6,567 bases of DNA. Origin: Spirochaetaceae bacterium (GTDB lineage: Bacteria; Spirochaetota; Spirochaetia; DSM-27196; Salinispiraceae). How positions within the stretch are numbered: the first letter of the stretch is position 1; every line of letters starts with the position of its first letter. The notes under the pieces are model-generated. The model saw only the letters and a program-made list of their open reading frames with translations, was not told the origin of the DNA and did no database searches. The position numbers and the translations under genes are program-made. This document shows, piece by piece, positions 6,269 through 6,567 of this stretch. The stretch is taken from the NCBI GenBank assembly GCA_007129335.1, contig SKVS01000259.1, positions 1 through 6,567 of the forward strand, read 5' to 3'.

Positions 6269-6547
6269 ATGGCAAACTTACAGGTTAAAGAAATAGATGA
6301 GCATTTGTACCACTCTTTGAAGAGAAGAGCCGCTCAAGAGCGAAGGTCGGTAAGTCAGGAGGTTATTTTGATTCTAGAAAAGTATCTCTCTAAGCCTGAA
6401 CAATTCAATAACAATCCTACTTCGGATTTTTTGCAGTTATGTGGAAGCTGGGTTGACGAGCGCTCTGCAGATGAAATAATTGGGGATATTATGTCCGGTC
6501 GGGCCGATTCTCAGAGGTTTAGCGAGACAAATGAGCTTTTTGATTGA
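6269..6547 (+). CDS. Ribbon-helix-helix antitoxin, FitA/VapB-like
   Basis: The 92-residue protein begins with a ribbon-helix-helix fold: the strand ANLQVKEID, a first helix EHLYHSLKRRAAQE, the turn RRS and a second helix VSQEVILILEKYL. This is the pattern of FitA-type and related VapB antitoxins, which dimerise to bind DNA. The tail (about 45-92) is the expected toxin-binding region, acidic and with W62. The ATG at 6269 is chosen because GGAG (6260-6263) sits 5 nt upstream and because the RHH strand starts there; an in-frame ATG at 6242 has no such site. By hand count the gene is about 42% GC, against about 56% in a 120-base sample of the acyltransferase gene, which suggests acquisition by transfer. 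Its end overlaps the toxin gene by 17 nt. Confidence 0.85.
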   Translation: MANLQVKEIDEHLYHSLKRRAAQERRSVSQEVILILEKYLSKPEQFNNNPTSDFLQLCGSWVDERSADEIIGDIMSGRADSQRFSETNELFD

Positions 6548-6567
6548 TACGGACATAATAATTTACA
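6531..6567 (+). CDS. PIN-domain toxin (VapC-like), first 12 codons only, cut by the window end
   Basis: An ATG at 6531, inside the antitoxin gene in another frame, opens MSFLIDTDIIIY and runs off the window. This is the classic start of VapC/FitB PIN-domain RNases: a hydrophobic first strand ending in the first metal-binding aspartate (D6), then D-x-I-hydrophobic-Y. VapC toxins cleave tRNA or rRNA and are neutralised by the cognate antitoxin. The 17-nt overlap with the antitoxin gene is typical of such pairs and implies translational coupling. Only the N-terminus is visible, so whether the gene is intact cannot be judged. Confidence 0.8.
   Translation, partial: MSFLIDTDIIIY

Overview
The window looks like chromosomal DNA from a free-living or commensal spirochaete (Spirochaetaceae type), moderately GC-rich. 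The main reason is the large minus-strand gene (145-3558). Its product has a cytoplasmic acidic region, one membrane helix and a long TPR domain outside the membrane, which fits the spirochaete-specific periplasmic flagellar collar protein FlcA (Borrelia BB0326). A glycerol-3-phosphate acyltransferase gene lies nearby. From memory, BB0327 next to BB0326 in Borrelia is also annotated as such an enzyme, which supports the assignment.

Layout. Positions 1-144 are downstream of flcA. They hold a triple 13-bp repeat and, at the very edge, a strong Shine-Dalgarno for another minus-strand gene outside the window. flcA fills 145-3558 on the minus strand. A 120-bp divergent intergenic region (3559-3678) has a 19-bp near-palindrome at its exact centre. 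On the plus strand three tightly spaced genes follow: a secreted protein with two CBM48/AMPK-type glycan-binding-like domains (3679-4500), a HAD phosphatase of the pyrimidine 5'-nucleotidase type (4511-5158), and a soluble chloroplast-type glycerol-3-phosphate acyltransferase (5168-6085). Gaps of 10 and 9 nt suggest one operon.

The right end changes character. Just after the acyltransferase stop is a roughly 120-bp MITE-like segment bounded by imperfect inverted repeats, with an 8-bp direct repeat at or near each end. An AT-richer toxin-antitoxin module follows: a ribbon-helix-helix antitoxin (6269-6547) and the first 12 codons of an overlapping PIN-domain toxin (from 6531), cut by the window end. 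An inverted repeat around a TATATA box upstream of the antitoxin is a plausible autoregulatory operator.

How the genes may work together: flcA serves periplasmic flagellar assembly, and the acyltransferase performs the first step of phospholipid synthesis. The roles of the secreted CBM48 protein and the HAD phosphatase in this setting are unknown. No stretch over 300 bases lacks a gene. I see no rRNA, convincing tRNA, CRISPR array or strong rho-independent terminator.
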